From positions 806,001 through 870,000 of the forward strand of contig NZ_VRKW01000001.1 in NCBI RefSeq assembly GCF_009746715.1: DNA of 64,000 bases, written 5' to 3'. The stretch comes from Ketobacter sp. MCCC 1A13808 (GTDB lineage: Bacteria; Pseudomonadota; Gammaproteobacteria; Pseudomonadales; Ketobacteraceae). This document shows, in pieces, positions 50,987 through 61,149 of this stretch. A program made the translations under genes and the position numbers. Within the stretch, counting starts at the first letter, position 1; each line of letters opens with the position of its first letter. Below the pieces are notes generated by a model. The model worked only from the letters and a program-made list of their open reading frames with translations. It was not told the DNA's origin and did not search any database.

Positions 50987-51535
50987 ATGACTGAAGAATT
51001 ACAAAGCAAAGCACGGAAAATAAAGTTGGTTGCGTTCGATGTCGATGGCGTGATGACCGATGGCAGGCTCTATTTCACTAGTCTCGGCGATGAGATAAAA
51101 GCCTTCAACGTGAAGGACGGTCTGGGTTTAAACCTGTTGCGCGAGACCGGCGTTGAAGTCGCCATCATTACCGGACGCACATCTGAACTGGTGCTCCGCC
51201 GAGCCAAAGACCTGAAAATTGACAACGTCATACAAGGCCGAGAGGACAAGCGACGCGCTTTGGCAGAGCTGCTATCTGAGCTGAACCTGACAGCAGAACA
51301 AGTGGCCTATATGGGGGACGATCTGCCAGACCTAGCTGCGATACAATTTGCCGGTATTGGCGTCACCGTGGCAGATGCATTGCCCATCATACGCCAGCAT
51401 GCAGACATCATCACAGAGAAGAACGGGGGCGAAGGTGCGGTCAGAGAGCTTTGTGAGTGGTTGATGTCAGCTCAAGGTCACCTGGATGCGGTACAGCAAC
51501 GCTTCTTGCTCGATAGTTCTGATCCTAAATCATGA
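50987..51535 (+). CDS. kdsC: 3-deoxy-D-manno-octulosonate 8-phosphate phosphatase KdsC
   Basis: KdsC removes phosphate from Kdo-8-phosphate. The 182-residue HAD-family enzyme has the nucleophile motif FDVDGVMTDG, the threonine motif IITGRTS and the metal-binding GDDLPDLAAI. The stop overlaps the lptC start (ATGA). Confidence 0.96.
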   Translation: MTEELQSKARKIKLVAFDVDGVMTDGRLYFTSLGDEIKAFNVKDGLGLNLLRETGVEVAIITGRTSELVLRRAKDLKIDNVIQGREDKRRALAELLSELNLTAEQVAYMGDDLPDLAAIQFAGIGVTVADALPIIRQHADIITEKNGGEGAVRELCEWLMSAQGHLDAVQQRFLLDSSDPKS

Positions 51536-52119
51536 AAAACCGCCAGCAAATTTTTATTTTTAATACCCTGCTTACGCTTGCAGTACTCGCGCTCTACACC
51601 TATCACAAATGGGACGCGTGGTTCGCGCCGCAAGATGTCATCAGTTCCGACGTTGACCTGCCCGACCTTACCGCCATCACGGTGAAGCAGGACAATTTCG
51701 ACCAGGACGGGAACAAGGAATACGAGCTCAGGGCGGAATCGATGCTCCAGTATCTTGCGACTGACCGCAACTTAATGATCCGCCCTGATATCACCTTATT
51801 TCAGGAAACGGTCGCAACCTGGCAAACCAGTTCCGCCGAGGCCGTTTCAGATAACGAAGGTGAAGAACTGCACCTCACCGGCAATGTCGTAATTAAACAA
51901 ATCAATTTTGCGGAAAAAGGGCTTAAAGAAGCCCCCACCCTGGAAACAGAGACGCTGCTGTTGAAACCGAAAGAGTCCTTCGCCACCACCGACGACCGCG
52001 TTATCATCCGGCAAAGTGGTATTTACATTGAAGCAACCGGATTGGAAGCAGATCTGAACACCAACCGCATTACCTTAAGAGAAAAAGTAACCAGCATTTA
52101 TGAACCAGATAAATCTTAA
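51532..52119 (+). CDS. lptC: LPS export ABC transporter periplasmic protein LptC
   Basis: LptC is the bitopic inner-membrane protein that passes LPS from LptB2FG to LptA. The 195 residues contain an N-terminal anchor (about 7-23) and a beta-jellyroll domain (LPDLTAITVKQDNFDQDG onward). The end overlaps the lptA start by 20 bp in another frame. Confidence 0.92.
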   Translation: MKNRQQIFIFNTLLTLAVLALYTYHKWDAWFAPQDVISSDVDLPDLTAITVKQDNFDQDGNKEYELRAESMLQYLATDRNLMIRPDITLFQETVATWQTSSAEAVSDNEGEELHLTGNVVIKQINFAEKGLKEAPTLETETLLLKPKESFATTDDRVIIRQSGIYIEATGLEADLNTNRITLREKVTSIYEPDKS

Positions 52120-52636
52120 CCGTCTTCTGTGCCTACTTTGCCTGTGGCTATCCGCTCCCGCAATGGCACTGGACAGTGACCGCAATAAACCGCTAAAGAT
52201 CGTTGCTGACACAGCACTGATTGATGAGAAAAGTGGCATGGCTGTCTACACCGGCAGCGTTGTCCTGATTCAGGGTACCCTCAAAATAGTCGCGGATAAA
52301 TTAAGCATCCAGACCATTGAAGGTAAAGTGGATAAGGTCATGGCAGACGGTGCGCCGGCCCTCTTTTCCCAGGTGCCCGAACCCAACCAATCGGAAGTGA
52401 TTGCCAAAGCAAAACGCATTGATTACATGGTGATCGATCAAAAATTACTGCTAAAAAGAAGCGCATCCATTGTCCAGGAAGATAATATTTTCCGCGGGGA
52501 GGAAATTCTTTACGAAATTCAAAGCCAGCGTTTGCAGGCGCAAGGCGAAACCAAAGACCACAAACCCGGTGATATAAAGCGTCGCGTTGAAATGATATTA
52601 CCTGCTGCAGCCGAACCAACACCGGAAAAGAAATAA
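52100..52636 (+). CDS. lptA: LPS transport periplasmic protein LptA
   Basis: LptA forms the periplasmic bridge for LPS. The 178-residue protein has a signal peptide ending AMA (about residue 23), then the OstA-like beta-jellyroll ([20 protein letters not shown] onward). The order kdsC-lptC-lptA-lptB is the conserved one. Confidence 0.95.
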   Translation: MNQINLNRLLCLLCLWLSAPAMALDSDRNKPLKIVADTALIDEKSGMAVYTGSVVLIQGTLKIVADKLSIQTIEGKVDKVMADGAPALFSQVPEPNQSEVIAKAKRIDYMVIDQKLLLKRSASIVQEDNIFRGEEILYEIQSQRLQAQGETKDHKPGDIKRRVEMILPAAAEPTPEKK

Positions 52637-52640
52637 AGTA

Positions 52641-53366
52641 ATGAGTAGATTAACCGCATCCAATCTGGCAAAAAGTTACAAAGGCCGTGCCGTAGTCGAA
52701 GATGTTTCGATCTCAATAGAAAGTGGACAAATTGTTGGTTTGCTAGGTCCAAATGGGGCCGGAAAAACCACCTGCTTTTATATGATTATCGGTATCGTGC
52801 CGCAAGACAAAGGGCGCATCGTAATAGACGACACCGAAATCACACATCTACCCATGCACGGCAGAGCGTCGAAAGGCATCGGCTATCTGCCTCAGGAAGC
52901 CTCCATTTTCCGGCGGCTTAAAGTAAAAGAAAACATCATGGCTATTCTGGAAACCCGCAAGGATTTGTCCCGAGCGGAACGAAAACAAAAGCTCGATCAG
53001 CTATTAAAAGAATTCCACATTGGCCATATCGCCGACTCTCTGGGCATGTCATTATCCGGTGGAGAAAGACGCCGTGTTGAAATTGCCCGAGCACTAGCAA
53101 CCGACCCGGCTTTTATTCTGTTGGACGAGCCCTTCGCCGGTGTTGACCCCATTTCCGTGGCGGATATCAAACAGATCATAAGCCAATTGAGGGATCGTGG
53201 TCTCGGGGTCCTGATAACAGACCATAACGTGCGTGACACTCTGGATATTTGTGAGAATGCGTTCATAGTGAGTGAAGGACATATTATTGCCGAGGGAGAG
53301 CCCTCTCTCATTCTTCAAAACCAAAAAGTCAGAGAGGTTTATCTGGGAAATCAATTTCAGATGTAA
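52641..53366 (+). CDS. lptB: LPS export ABC transporter ATPase LptB
   Basis: LptB is the cytoplasmic ATPase that powers LPS extraction from the inner membrane. The 241-residue protein shows Walker [10 protein letters not shown], the signature [14 protein letters not shown], Walker [14 protein letters not shown] and the switch histidine in ITDHNV. It lies 4 bp after lptA. Confidence 0.98.
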   Translation: MSRLTASNLAKSYKGRAVVEDVSISIESGQIVGLLGPNGAGKTTCFYMIIGIVPQDKGRIVIDDTEITHLPMHGRASKGIGYLPQEASIFRRLKVKENIMAILETRKDLSRAERKQKLDQLLKEFHIGHIADSLGMSLSGGERRRVEIARALATDPAFILLDEPFAGVDPISVADIKQIISQLRDRGLGVLITDHNVRDTLDICENAFIVSEGHIIAEGEPSLILQNQKVREVYLGNQFQM

Positions 53367-53565
53367 ATGTTCTAAGCATTTTCAGGCATGTAAATTGCTT
53401 TGCTGCGCGACACCTCTTACAATTAGTTAGAAGGACCTACAGTGCAATCCAGCTAAGCAATTGATATTTATAGCAATAATGATTGATAGCAGAATCCGGG
53501 TGAAAGCGCATTGGATGGTGGCTTTTCATCGTTCAAGCAGTTGATAGAAGTCGAAACGGGTATCA

Positions 53566-55191
53566 ATGAAGCCAACTTTACAGCTAAAAATTGGTCAACA
53601 CCTTACCATGACGCCGCAATTGCAGCAGGCTATCCGCTTGCTGCAATTGTCTACTCTTGACCTTCAGGCAGAAATCCAAGAAGCACTGGAAGCCAACCCA
53701 CTGCTGGACGTCGAAGAATCCGGTGACGACAACAGCAATACTGAGACCGATAACAAGACAGAGAAAACCGACAACCTGGCTGAATCCGACAGCGTGCCGG
53801 ATTTCACCCAGGCGAGCGAAGTCAAAAGCGAAAACAGCACTCAATCCGCTGAAGACGCATCCGTCGATCTCGAAGGTAAACAAATATCAGATGAGCTTCC
53901 TGTCGACAGCGACTGGGATACCATGTACGACAGTTCGGGCTCCACCCTCAGCGGCAGCAGCGGCAGTGGTGGAGACGACGATGATTTTGACTATGAAAGC
54001 CGAAACAGCGCACCGGAATCCATCTACGATTCACTAATGTGGCAACTCAATCTGACTACCATGTCCGATGTTGACCAGATGATAGCAATGGCGGTAATAG
54101 AAGCTGTAGACAACAAAGGCTACCTGACGCAATCCGTTGAAGATATCAGGGAAAGCGTGCTGGCACAAAAAGACGTTATATCCGACCTGATCCGCTTACA
54201 GCAGGAAGAACTCGACAACCTGGGCATTGTCTTGCAACCGGACGAAGACGACGAAGGCCAGCCGATATCGCTGGAAGAAGTTGTCGCCGTGTTACACCGT
54301 ATCCAACAGTTTGATCCCCCGGGTGTGGCCGCGCGGGACCTACGTGAATGCCTGTTAATCCAGCTGAAGCAAATGGACAAATCCGAGCCCTCCCGGGATG
54401 ACGCCATCCTGGTGGTTGATACTTACCTGGAAACCCTCGGCTCCAGGGACTTTGCAACCATCATGCGCAAAGGGAAGCTGTCTGAGGCGCGGTTGAAATC
54501 AGCGATCTCCCTGATTCAGTCACTCAACCCCTATCCTGGCAGCAGCATCGAAACCGATGATACGCAATACGTCATTCCCGATGTTATTGTCAGCAAGGAC
54601 AAAGGACGCTGGCGGGTGGAACTCAACCCCGATGCCACTCCCCGGCTCAGGGTCAACGGCAACTATGCCTCCCTGATACAACGAGCCGATAACAGCAGCG
54701 ATAACACCTTCCTTAAAAACAATCTGCAGGAAGCCCGCTGGTTTATCAAAAGCTTACAGAGCCGCAACGAAACATTGCTCAAGGTATCCACCAAAATAGT
54801 GGAACATCAGATCGGCTTCCTGGAGCAAGGCGAAGAAGCCATGAAGCCGCTAGTGCTACACGACATTGCCGAAGCCGTGGGCATGCATGAATCAACGATT
54901 TCCCGTGTGACCACGCAAAAGTTTATGCATACCCCCCGGGGTATTTTCGAGCTGAAATACTTTTTCTCCAGCCATTTGAGCACGAATTCCGGCGGTGAAT
55001 GCTCGTCCACAGCAATCCGCGCTATTATCAAGAAACTGATTGCAGCCGAAAACCCCAAAAAACCGTTGAGTGATAGCAAAATTGCCAACATACTGGAAGA
55101 ACAGGATATTAAGGTAGCACGGCGCACCATAGCGAAATACCGTGAGGCCATGATGATTCCGCCCTCCAACGAAAGGAAACGATTGGTCTGA
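53566..55191 (+). CDS. rpoN: RNA polymerase sigma-54 factor RpoN
   Basis: RpoN directs RNA polymerase to -24/-12 promoters that need AAA+ activators. The 541-residue protein has the glutamine- and leucine-rich region I (about 1-50), a long acidic and serine/glycine-rich region II (about 55-150), the core-binding region, the HTH ([19 protein letters not shown]) and the RpoN box [10 protein letters not shown] at 518-527. It is 199 bp after lptB, a gap that probably holds its own promoter. Confidence 0.98.
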   Translation: MKPTLQLKIGQHLTMTPQLQQAIRLLQLSTLDLQAEIQEALEANPLLDVEESGDDNSNTETDNKTEKTDNLAESDSVPDFTQASEVKSENSTQSAEDASVDLEGKQISDELPVDSDWDTMYDSSGSTLSGSSGSGGDDDDFDYESRNSAPESIYDSLMWQLNLTTMSDVDQMIAMAVIEAVDNKGYLTQSVEDIRESVLAQKDVISDLIRLQQEELDNLGIVLQPDEDDEGQPISLEEVVAVLHRIQQFDPPGVAARDLRECLLIQLKQMDKSEPSRDDAILVVDTYLETLGSRDFATIMRKGKLSEARLKSAISLIQSLNPYPGSSIETDDTQYVIPDVIVSKDKGRWRVELNPDATPRLRVNGNYASLIQRADNSSDNTFLKNNLQEARWFIKSLQSRNETLLKVSTKIVEHQIGFLEQGEEAMKPLVLHDIAEAVGMHESTISRVTTQKFMHTPRGIFELKYFFSSHLSTNSGGECSSTAIRAIIKKLIAAENPKKPLSDSKIANILEEQDIKVARRTIAKYREAMMIPPSNERKRLV

Positions 55192-55218
55192 CCGCGTGTC
55201 GAAGTTTACAGGTTTTCC

Positions 55219-55245
55219 AAGCGATGTTTCGACGAAACACCGCTT
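55219..55245 (+). repeat. Near-perfect palindrome between rpoN and hpf
   Basis: Two 13-nt arms (55219-55231 and 55233-55245) pair at 12 positions around A55232, with one A/C mismatch; the inner part TGTTTCG-A-CGAAACA is exact. It lies 94 bp before the hpf start and has no T run after it, so an operator or an mRNA hairpin is more likely than a terminator. Confidence 0.6.
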
Positions 55246-55338
55246 AGTCCGAAACCGGATGCAACGGGAAAAGCCGCAACTAGGTGAGTTCAGTTCATAC
55301 GGTTGTAGTAAAATCTAACCACGATAAAGGAGTGGCCT

Positions 55339-55626
55339 ATGCAAATTAACATCAGCGGACATCACGTAGACGTAACGGATTCATTGAAAGACTACGTATC
55401 CGATAAAATGCAGAAACTCGAGCGCCATACCGACGACATTACTAGCATCCAAGCCATACTCAGTGTGGAAAAAAACCGACAAAAAGCAGAAGCGCGAATT
55501 CACGTGAAAGGTGCTGATTTGTTTGCCAACGCCGAATCTGAAGATATGTACGCGGCCATAGACATGCTGACAGATAAACTTGATCGTCAGGTGGTCAAGC
55601 ATAAGGAAAAGATGAAAAGTTGGTAA
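55339..55626 (+). CDS. hpf: Ribosome hibernation promoting factor (short form)
   Basis: Hpf binds the ribosomal decoding region in stationary phase and promotes 100S dimer formation together with Rmf. The 95-residue protein has the fold start MQINISGHHVDVTDSLKDYV and lacks the long-form C-terminal domain. The start has a good ribosome site (AAAGGAGTG). It is the standard gene after rpoN. Confidence 0.96.
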   Translation: MQINISGHHVDVTDSLKDYVSDKMQKLERHTDDITSIQAILSVEKNRQKAEARIHVKGADLFANAESEDMYAAIDMLTDKLDRQVVKHKEKMKSW

Positions 55627-55654
55627 TTCTTTAACCTGGAATAAAGACTTAAAT

Positions 55655-56107
55655 ATGGAACTGGCTGAAATTATTAACCCGCAAAGAGTCTTTGAAGACG
55701 TCTCCGGCGGAAGTAAAAAGAAAGTTCTGGAAACCGCTGCCGGGCTAATCGCCCAGCAGTGCCCCGAGCTGGACCCGAACGAATTATTCGACAAATTAAT
55801 TTCACGAGAAAAACTGGGCAGCACAGGATTGGGAAAAGGTATAGCCATTCCCCATTGCCGGGCGAGCCACTGCAACAACGCCATCGGCGCATTCATCAAA
55901 CTGGAGTCCGGTGTTGATTTTGACTCCGTCGACCGGGAGCCGGTGGATATGCTTTTTTTTCTGCTGGTACCCGAAGATGCCCATGATGAGCATCTGAATT
56001 TACTCTCCAAAATCGCCACCTTGTTTAATGATGACAGCCGACGCCGTGAAATTCGTACCGCGCATTCCTCACAGTCTATTTACGATGCTCTGGTAACGCC
56101 GGTATGA
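55655..56107 (+). CDS. ptsN: Nitrogen-related PTS enzyme IIA PtsN
   Basis: PtsN is the regulatory EIIA-Ntr protein, phosphorylated by PtsP through PtsO, affecting potassium transport, sigma-54 genes and central metabolism. The 150-residue protein has the phosphorylated histidine H67 in GIAIPHCRA. The stop overlaps the rapZ start (ATGA). Confidence 0.97.
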   Translation: MELAEIINPQRVFEDVSGGSKKKVLETAAGLIAQQCPELDPNELFDKLISREKLGSTGLGKGIAIPHCRASHCNNAIGAFIKLESGVDFDSVDREPVDMLFFLLVPEDAHDEHLNLLSKIATLFNDDSRRREIRTAHSSQSIYDALVTPV

Positions 56108-56955
56108 AACTAGTGGTAATCAGTGGTCGCTCCGGCTCCGGAAAAACCACTGCATTACACGTACTGGAGGATATTGGTTATTACTGTGTGGATAATCTTC
56201 CCGTGACTTTATTGCGGGACCTGATCGTCGAACTGTCCTCCCGCAAATCCCCACAAATTAAAGAAGTGGCTATCGGTATCGATGCCCGCAACAGCGTCAC
56301 ACAACTTGAAATGTTGCCCAATGTTTTACGTGACCTCAGCGCGGAGGGCATCGACAGCGAAGTGATTTATCTGGACGCGATGGACTCTGTTTTAGTAAAG
56401 CGTTTCAGTGAAACCCGCCGCCGGCACCCCATCAGTAACGATACCAATACGCTCAATGAAGCTATCGAGCGCGAACGCGATATGCTGCATCCGGTCGCTT
56501 CCAGTGCCAGCCTGATTATCAATACCAGCAAGCTCAACCTTCACGAGCTACGTGACCTGATAAAAAAACGGGTCGGTGCAGGTAACGAAGGCATGGCCTT
56601 GCTGTTTCAATCCTTCGGCTTTAAGAACGGCGTTCCGGGTGATGCAGACCTGGTATTTGATGTCCGCTGTCTACCCAACCCCCACTGGATTCCTAATTTG
56701 CGCAGCCAAACCGGGCGCGATCCGGACGTCCAAACCTTTCTGCAGGGGCATGAGCAGGTTCAGGAAATGCTGGACGATATCAGCGCTTTTCTCGTTGCGT
56801 GGTTACCACGATTTGTTGCCAACAACCGCAGCTACATGACCATTGCTATCGGTTGTACCGGTGGACAGCACCGCTCGGTTTACATTACCGAAAAACTAAC
56901 CGAACAATTCAAACCAGATTTCCCTAATGTGCAGGCTAGACACAGGGAGTTATAA
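56104..56955 (+). CDS. rapZ: RNase adapter protein RapZ
   Basis: RapZ is a nucleotide-binding protein that in Escherichia coli senses glucosamine-6-phosphate and directs decay of the sRNA GlmZ by RNase E; in other genera its partners are less known. The 283-residue protein has the P-loop GRSGSGKT (8-15) and the C-terminal phosphosugar-binding motif GCTGGQHRSV. No ptsO overlap follows. Confidence 0.97.
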   Translation: MKLVVISGRSGSGKTTALHVLEDIGYYCVDNLPVTLLRDLIVELSSRKSPQIKEVAIGIDARNSVTQLEMLPNVLRDLSAEGIDSEVIYLDAMDSVLVKRFSETRRRHPISNDTNTLNEAIERERDMLHPVASSASLIINTSKLNLHELRDLIKKRVGAGNEGMALLFQSFGFKNGVPGDADLVFDVRCLPNPHWIPNLRSQTGRDPDVQTFLQGHEQVQEMLDDISAFLVAWLPRFVANNRSYMTIAIGCTGGQHRSVYITEKLTEQFKPDFPNVQARHREL

Positions 56956-57141
56956 GCTGGTTTAATCCTCTGGGTAAAGCCTATCACTACGCTAAATGTT
57001 TCCACCCGATTGCGACCCCGGACGTTGAGCCCTAATCCGGCTTTTTGTAACAAAACCCATTGGCCCAGTCACTTATTTCGTCTGCAAGCCTTTAACATTT
57101 ATCTGGGTGTGTTTGAGCTGGATCAAGTGCGGTAATTTAGT

Positions 57142-57414
57142 ATGGACCTGGAAAAAAAGATAACGATCATCAACAAATTGGGACTGCACGCCAGAGCAGC
57201 ATCAAAACTGGTCGCCACGGCCTCCCGCTATGAAAGCCGCATTACGCTTAACCGCAACGGTCAGGAAGCCGATGCTAAAAGTATTATGTCGGTGCTCATG
57301 CTGGCGGCCAGCAAAGGCAGCGAACTCAAAGTTCAGGTATCCGGCAAAGACGCCGAAGACGCCCTGTCAGACATTGAATCACTGATCAACAACCGTTTCG
57401 ACGAAGCCGAATAA
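57142..57414 (+). CDS. ptsO: Phosphocarrier protein NPr (HPr family)
   Basis: NPr carries phosphate from PtsP to PtsN in the nitrogen phosphotransferase system. The 90-residue HPr-fold protein has the active histidine H16 in NKLGLHARAASKL and the serine region KSIMSVLMLAASKG. It lies 186 bp after rapZ, a wider gap than usual for this cluster. Confidence 0.96.
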   Translation: MDLEKKITIINKLGLHARAASKLVATASRYESRITLNRNGQEADAKSIMSVLMLAASKGSELKVQVSGKDAEDALSDIESLINNRFDEAE

Positions 57415-57572
57415 TTCGACCAGTAACGCCAAGGCACATTCCGATGCTGGTCAATTCACCGGGCATTCATTAGAATGTCGCCGCACCCCCACTGCAAACC
57501 TAACGATTCTTGAATTGTCACACTAGACTTGTAAAAAGAGCAGGCCCCCTATTCCACCACAGGAGATGATCA

Positions 57573-58928
57573 ATGGCGATAAATCATTCCAGCCTTGAAA
57601 TTCAAGATCATCTTCACACCTTTCTGGACGCCCTTGAAAGCGGTACGTTTGATGATGTCCGACGCATGTTACGGGGTATGTCTCCGGCAGAAATCGCCAA
57701 GCTCATCGAATCCTCTCCACCGCGGGAGCGGAATTTGCTGTGGCAGCTCATTGATAAAGATGATGAAGGGGAAATACTTCAGTATCTTAACGAAGAGATC
57801 GCAGCCTATTTCCTGCGACACCGAAATACAGAAGATATTATCAGTGCCGTAGAAGGTTTCGATACCGATGATTTCGCCGATCTGTTGCAGGAACTTCCGA
57901 AAACAGTAATGCGACGGATTCTCGAATCGCTCGACGATCAGAATCGCCACAGAATCGAAACTATTTTGTCTTACGCCGACGACACCGCCGGCGGCTTGAT
58001 GAACATCGACATTATCACCATCCGGCCGGACATCACCCTCGATGTTGTTTTACGTTATTTACGCAGGCACGAAACTCTGCCGGATACCACCGACAATCTG
58101 CATGTCGTCAACCGCGCCGGTCAGTTCGTTGGTTTATTGCCATTAACCAAGTTATTGATCAAAGATCCCGGCATGCTGGTTCGCGAAGCCATGGATGAAG
58201 CCAAAGCAATAACCGCCGTAACCCCGGCAAAAGAAGTGGCGGCCATGTTTGAACGGGAAGATTGGGTAACGGCTCCGGTGGTCGATGACAATGGCGTGCT
58301 CTTGGGCCGGATCACCATCGATGACGTTGTTGACGTTATTCTGGAAGGTGCAGACCACTCCTTCATGAGTATGGCGGGGATGGATGAGTATGAAGACACG
58401 TTTGCACCTGTTTTAAAAACCGCCCGCCGTCGCGCCATCTGGCTGGGAATAAATTTGCTGACCGCCTTTCTCGCGTCCTGGGTCATCGGTCTCTTTGAAG
58501 GCACGCTGGAGAAAGTCGTCGCGCTGGCGGTTTTGATGCCCATTGTCGCCAGTATGGGTGGCATCGCCGGCAGCCAGACCCTCACCCTGGTGATCCGCGG
58601 TATGGCGTTGGGGCATGTCGGTTCGGCCAACGCCCGCTGGCTGTTGACCAAAGAAATGGCGGTGGGCTTTCTGAATGGCGTCACCTGGTCCGTCGTGGTG
58701 GGAGTAGTGGCCACGATCTGGTTCGACGATATGATGCTGGGGGCAGTGCTCAGCACGGCCATGATCATTAATATGGTGGTAGCGGCATTAGCCGGCGCAT
58801 CGCTACCGATGATCTTACAGAAAATCGGGATCGATCCGGCCCTGTCCGGCAGTGTGATCCTCACCACAATCACCGACGTGGTCGGATTTTGTTCGTTTCT
58901 TGGCTTGGCAACGATCTACTACACCTAG
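57573..58928 (+). CDS. mgtE: Magnesium transporter MgtE
   Basis: MgtE is a Mg2+ channel gated by its own cytoplasmic magnesium-sensing domains. The 451-residue protein has the N domain (about 1-130), a CBS pair (about 135-255) and five membrane segments (about 285-450). The signature MPIVASMGGIAGSQTLTLVIRG matches the pore region. ATG follows AGGAGATG. No Mg-sensing leader was recognised in the 158 bp before it. Confidence 0.95.
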   Translation: MAINHSSLEIQDHLHTFLDALESGTFDDVRRMLRGMSPAEIAKLIESSPPRERNLLWQLIDKDDEGEILQYLNEEIAAYFLRHRNTEDIISAVEGFDTDDFADLLQELPKTVMRRILESLDDQNRHRIETILSYADDTAGGLMNIDIITIRPDITLDVVLRYLRRHETLPDTTDNLHVVNRAGQFVGLLPLTKLLIKDPGMLVREAMDEAKAITAVTPAKEVAAMFEREDWVTAPVVDDNGVLLGRITIDDVVDVILEGADHSFMSMAGMDEYEDTFAPVLKTARRRAIWLGINLLTAFLASWVIGLFEGTLEKVVALAVLMPIVASMGGIAGSQTLTLVIRGMALGHVGSANARWLLTKEMAVGFLNGVTWSVVVGVVATIWFDDMMLGAVLSTAMIINMVVAALAGASLPMILQKIGIDPALSGSVILTTITDVVGFCSFLGLATIYYT

Positions 58929-59102
58929 CTCGTTGCACTCATAGTTAAATTCTATGGATTGATTAGTAAAATCAAATCTCTAAGGTGATAGGCCAACTGA
59001 CAAACGAAGCGCAAATCTGCTAGAGTGTGGCCTCTATTGTAGAGAGAGAATCGGGCCTGTCCGCAGGCTCACATCGTTGTTAACCAAATGAGGGGACATC
59101 AC

Positions 59103-59684
59103 ATGGCTTTCACTTTGCCAGAATTACCGTACGCAAAAGACGCATTGGCACCGACCATTTCCGCTGAAACCCTGGAGTATCATTACGGCAAACATCACCA
59201 GACTTATGTCGATAAACTAAATGGCCTGGTTCCCGGAACTGAATACGAAGGCAAAAGCCTGGAAGAGATCATCAAGTCTTCCTCCGGCGGCGTTTTTAAC
59301 AATGCAGCACAAATCTGGAATCACACTTTTTACTGGAACAGCCTTAGCCCCAATGGTGGCGGTGAGCCGACTGGTGCCATTGCAGAAGCGATCAAAAGTG
59401 CATTTGGTTCTTTCGAAGATTTTAAAGCCAAATTCAACGACAAAGCAGTGAACAACTTCGGCTCCAGCTGGACTTGGCTGGTGAAAAAAGCAGACGGCTC
59501 TTTGGATATCGTCAACACCAGTAATGCGGGCACACCGATCACAGAAGAAGGCGTCACTCCGCTGATCACTGTGGATCTTTGGGAGCACGCTTACTACATC
59601 GATTTCAGAAATGCCCGCCCGAAATACCTGGAAGGCTTTTGGAATCTGGTTAACTGGGAATTTGCTAACACTAACCTGGGTTAA
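59103..59684 (+). CDS. sodB: Superoxide dismutase [Fe]
   Basis: SodB dismutes superoxide in the cytoplasm. From the ATG at 59103 (GAGGGGAC upstream) the protein has 193 residues. Metal ligands lie in [17 protein letters not shown] and [11 protein letters not shown]; the AAQIWNHTF glutamine and FGSSWTWLV pattern point to the iron form. The Pseudomonas cluster has a manganese enzyme in this neighbourhood. Confidence 0.96.
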   Translation: MAFTLPELPYAKDALAPTISAETLEYHYGKHHQTYVDKLNGLVPGTEYEGKSLEEIIKSSSGGVFNNAAQIWNHTFYWNSLSPNGGGEPTGAIAEAIKSAFGSFEDFKAKFNDKAVNNFGSSWTWLVKKADGSLDIVNTSNAGTPITEEGVTPLITVDLWEHAYYIDFRNARPKYLEGFWNLVNWEFANTNLG

Positions 59685-59695
59685 TCGAGCCATGT

Positions 59696-59733
59696 AACAA
59701 AGGCGCTTCGACCACGGTGGAAGCGCCTTTGTT
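59696..59733. terminator. Bidirectional terminator between sodB and pmbA
   Basis: A perfect 14-bp stem (59696-59709 with 59720-59733) and a 10-nt loop serve the two convergent genes. The far arm runs into the pmbA stop codon (59732-59734), so the end of pmbA lies inside the hairpin. Confidence 0.88.
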
Positions 59734-61054
59734 ATTTACCTGCCACGGTCATCGATTCCACCAACACCGAACCCATCTGAATATTGCCCCGCGCATCAAT
59801 ATCGTCTCCGATACCCAAAAACTGCCTGAACATATTTTGCAGATTCCCGGCCACCGTAATTTCGGATACCGGGTGCCGGATACAACCGTTCTCGACCCAG
59901 AACCCAGCAGCGCCCCGGGAATAATTACCGGTCACAATATTGACTCCCTGCCCCATCAGATCCGTCACCAATAAGCCCGTCCCCATTTTTTGCAACAACT
60001 CGTCACGGCTATGTGTAGCACTGCAACGAAGGTTGCGGATTCCGCCTGCATTGGCTGTGCTGGGCAAACCCAGTTTACGTCCGGAATAAGTGCTCAACAC
60101 GTAATTGATAAGGCGGCCATTTTCAATGAAATATTTCTCTCGGGTCTGCAAGCCATCACCATCAATCGGTGCACTGGCTGCGCCTTGCCGCAGATGGGGT
60201 AATTCATAAACATTCATCCAGGAAGGAAACACCGGCTGTCCCCTTTGCCCTTCCAGAAAGCTGGCATGGCGGTACAAACTGCCCCCGGATATGGCTGCGA
60301 TCAGATGACCAATCAAACCTCCGGCTACTTCAGCCGCAAACATAACCGGAAACTCACCTGTAGCAACCGATTGGCTGCCCAGACGCTGCAATGCTCTTTG
60401 CGCCGCTTTACTGCCGATACTTTCTACATCGGGTAACGAACCCACCACACGGCAGCTCTGCGACCAACCACCGCGTTCCATCTCATGATCACGCGATGCA
60501 ATCAAGGCACAGCTGACACCGTGGCGACTTTGTGGATACGCAGCAACAATGCCATGACTGTTGCCATACGCCCTCACTGAGTCTCCTGTCCCCACATTAG
60601 CGCCATCGCTTTTATCAATGCCCTCATAGGCCAGGCCAGCAGCCTCACAGCGTTGCGCTATTTCTATCGCCTGCTGCGGCTGCAGTGGCCAGGGATGATA
60701 TAAATCCAGATCCAACACCTCGGTCGCTTCCTGGCCGGCATCCGCCAATCCGGAAAATTCATCTGGTGCGGTAAACTGAGCGATATCCAGTGCTGCCTGT
60801 ACTGTTTGCCGCACAGCCTGATCTGAAAAATCGGAAGTCGATGCACTGCCTTTGCTTTTTCCCCGGTAGACGGTAATCGCAAAGCCGTGATTACGGGTGA
60901 ATTCAACGGTATCGACTTCTCCATTGCGCACACTGACGTTGAGCCCCTGGTCCTGATAGGCGCCGACTTCCGCGGTCGCACCGGATTTTTCCGCCAACAG
61001 CAATGCGGTCTTGATCTTATCCCGCAGGCTTTTCAATTCCTGGTCAATATCCAT
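59732..61054 (-). CDS. pmbA: Metalloprotease-complex subunit PmbA (TldE)
   Basis: PmbA/TldE pairs with TldD in a heterodimeric zinc protease that matures some microcins and degrades unfolded peptides. The ATG at 61054 (AGGA upstream) gives 440 residues. The family pattern YRGKSKGSASTSDFS and GGIRNLRC...GTGLLVTDLMGQGVN are present; the zinc site sits in TldD, not here. Its partner tldD is nearby, across darP. Confidence 0.95.
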   Translation of the reverse strand: MDIDQELKSLRDKIKTALLLAEKSGATAEVGAYQDQGLNVSVRNGEVDTVEFTRNHGFAITVYRGKSKGSASTSDFSDQAVRQTVQAALDIAQFTAPDEFSGLADAGQEATEVLDLDLYHPWPLQPQQAIEIAQRCEAAGLAYEGIDKSDGANVGTGDSVRAYGNSHGIVAAYPQSRHGVSCALIASRDHEMERGGWSQSCRVVGSLPDVESIGSKAAQRALQRLGSQSVATGEFPVMFAAEVAGGLIGHLIAAISGGSLYRHASFLEGQRGQPVFPSWMNVYELPHLRQGAASAPIDGDGLQTREKYFIENGRLINYVLSTYSGRKLGLPSTANAGGIRNLRCSATHSRDELLQKMGTGLLVTDLMGQGVNIVTGNYSRGAAGFWVENGCIRHPVSEITVAGNLQNMFRQFLGIGDDIDARGNIQMGSVLVESMTVAGK

Positions 61055-61149
61055 TTCAGATCCTGTGGTACAATTAGCAACAAATTCGAGTATATCCTGT
61101 CCTCCGGGTAACACATCAACAGAGCATAGGCAGCACACACCGAACCATC

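Noticed and set aside
57018-57046. Hairpin with T run after rapZ
   Set aside because: Only five paired bases around a 13-nt loop; too weak to call a terminator, kept only as a remark.
58121-58873. 250-codon minus-strand open frame
   Set aside because: Antisense to mgtE; an artefact of its codon bias.
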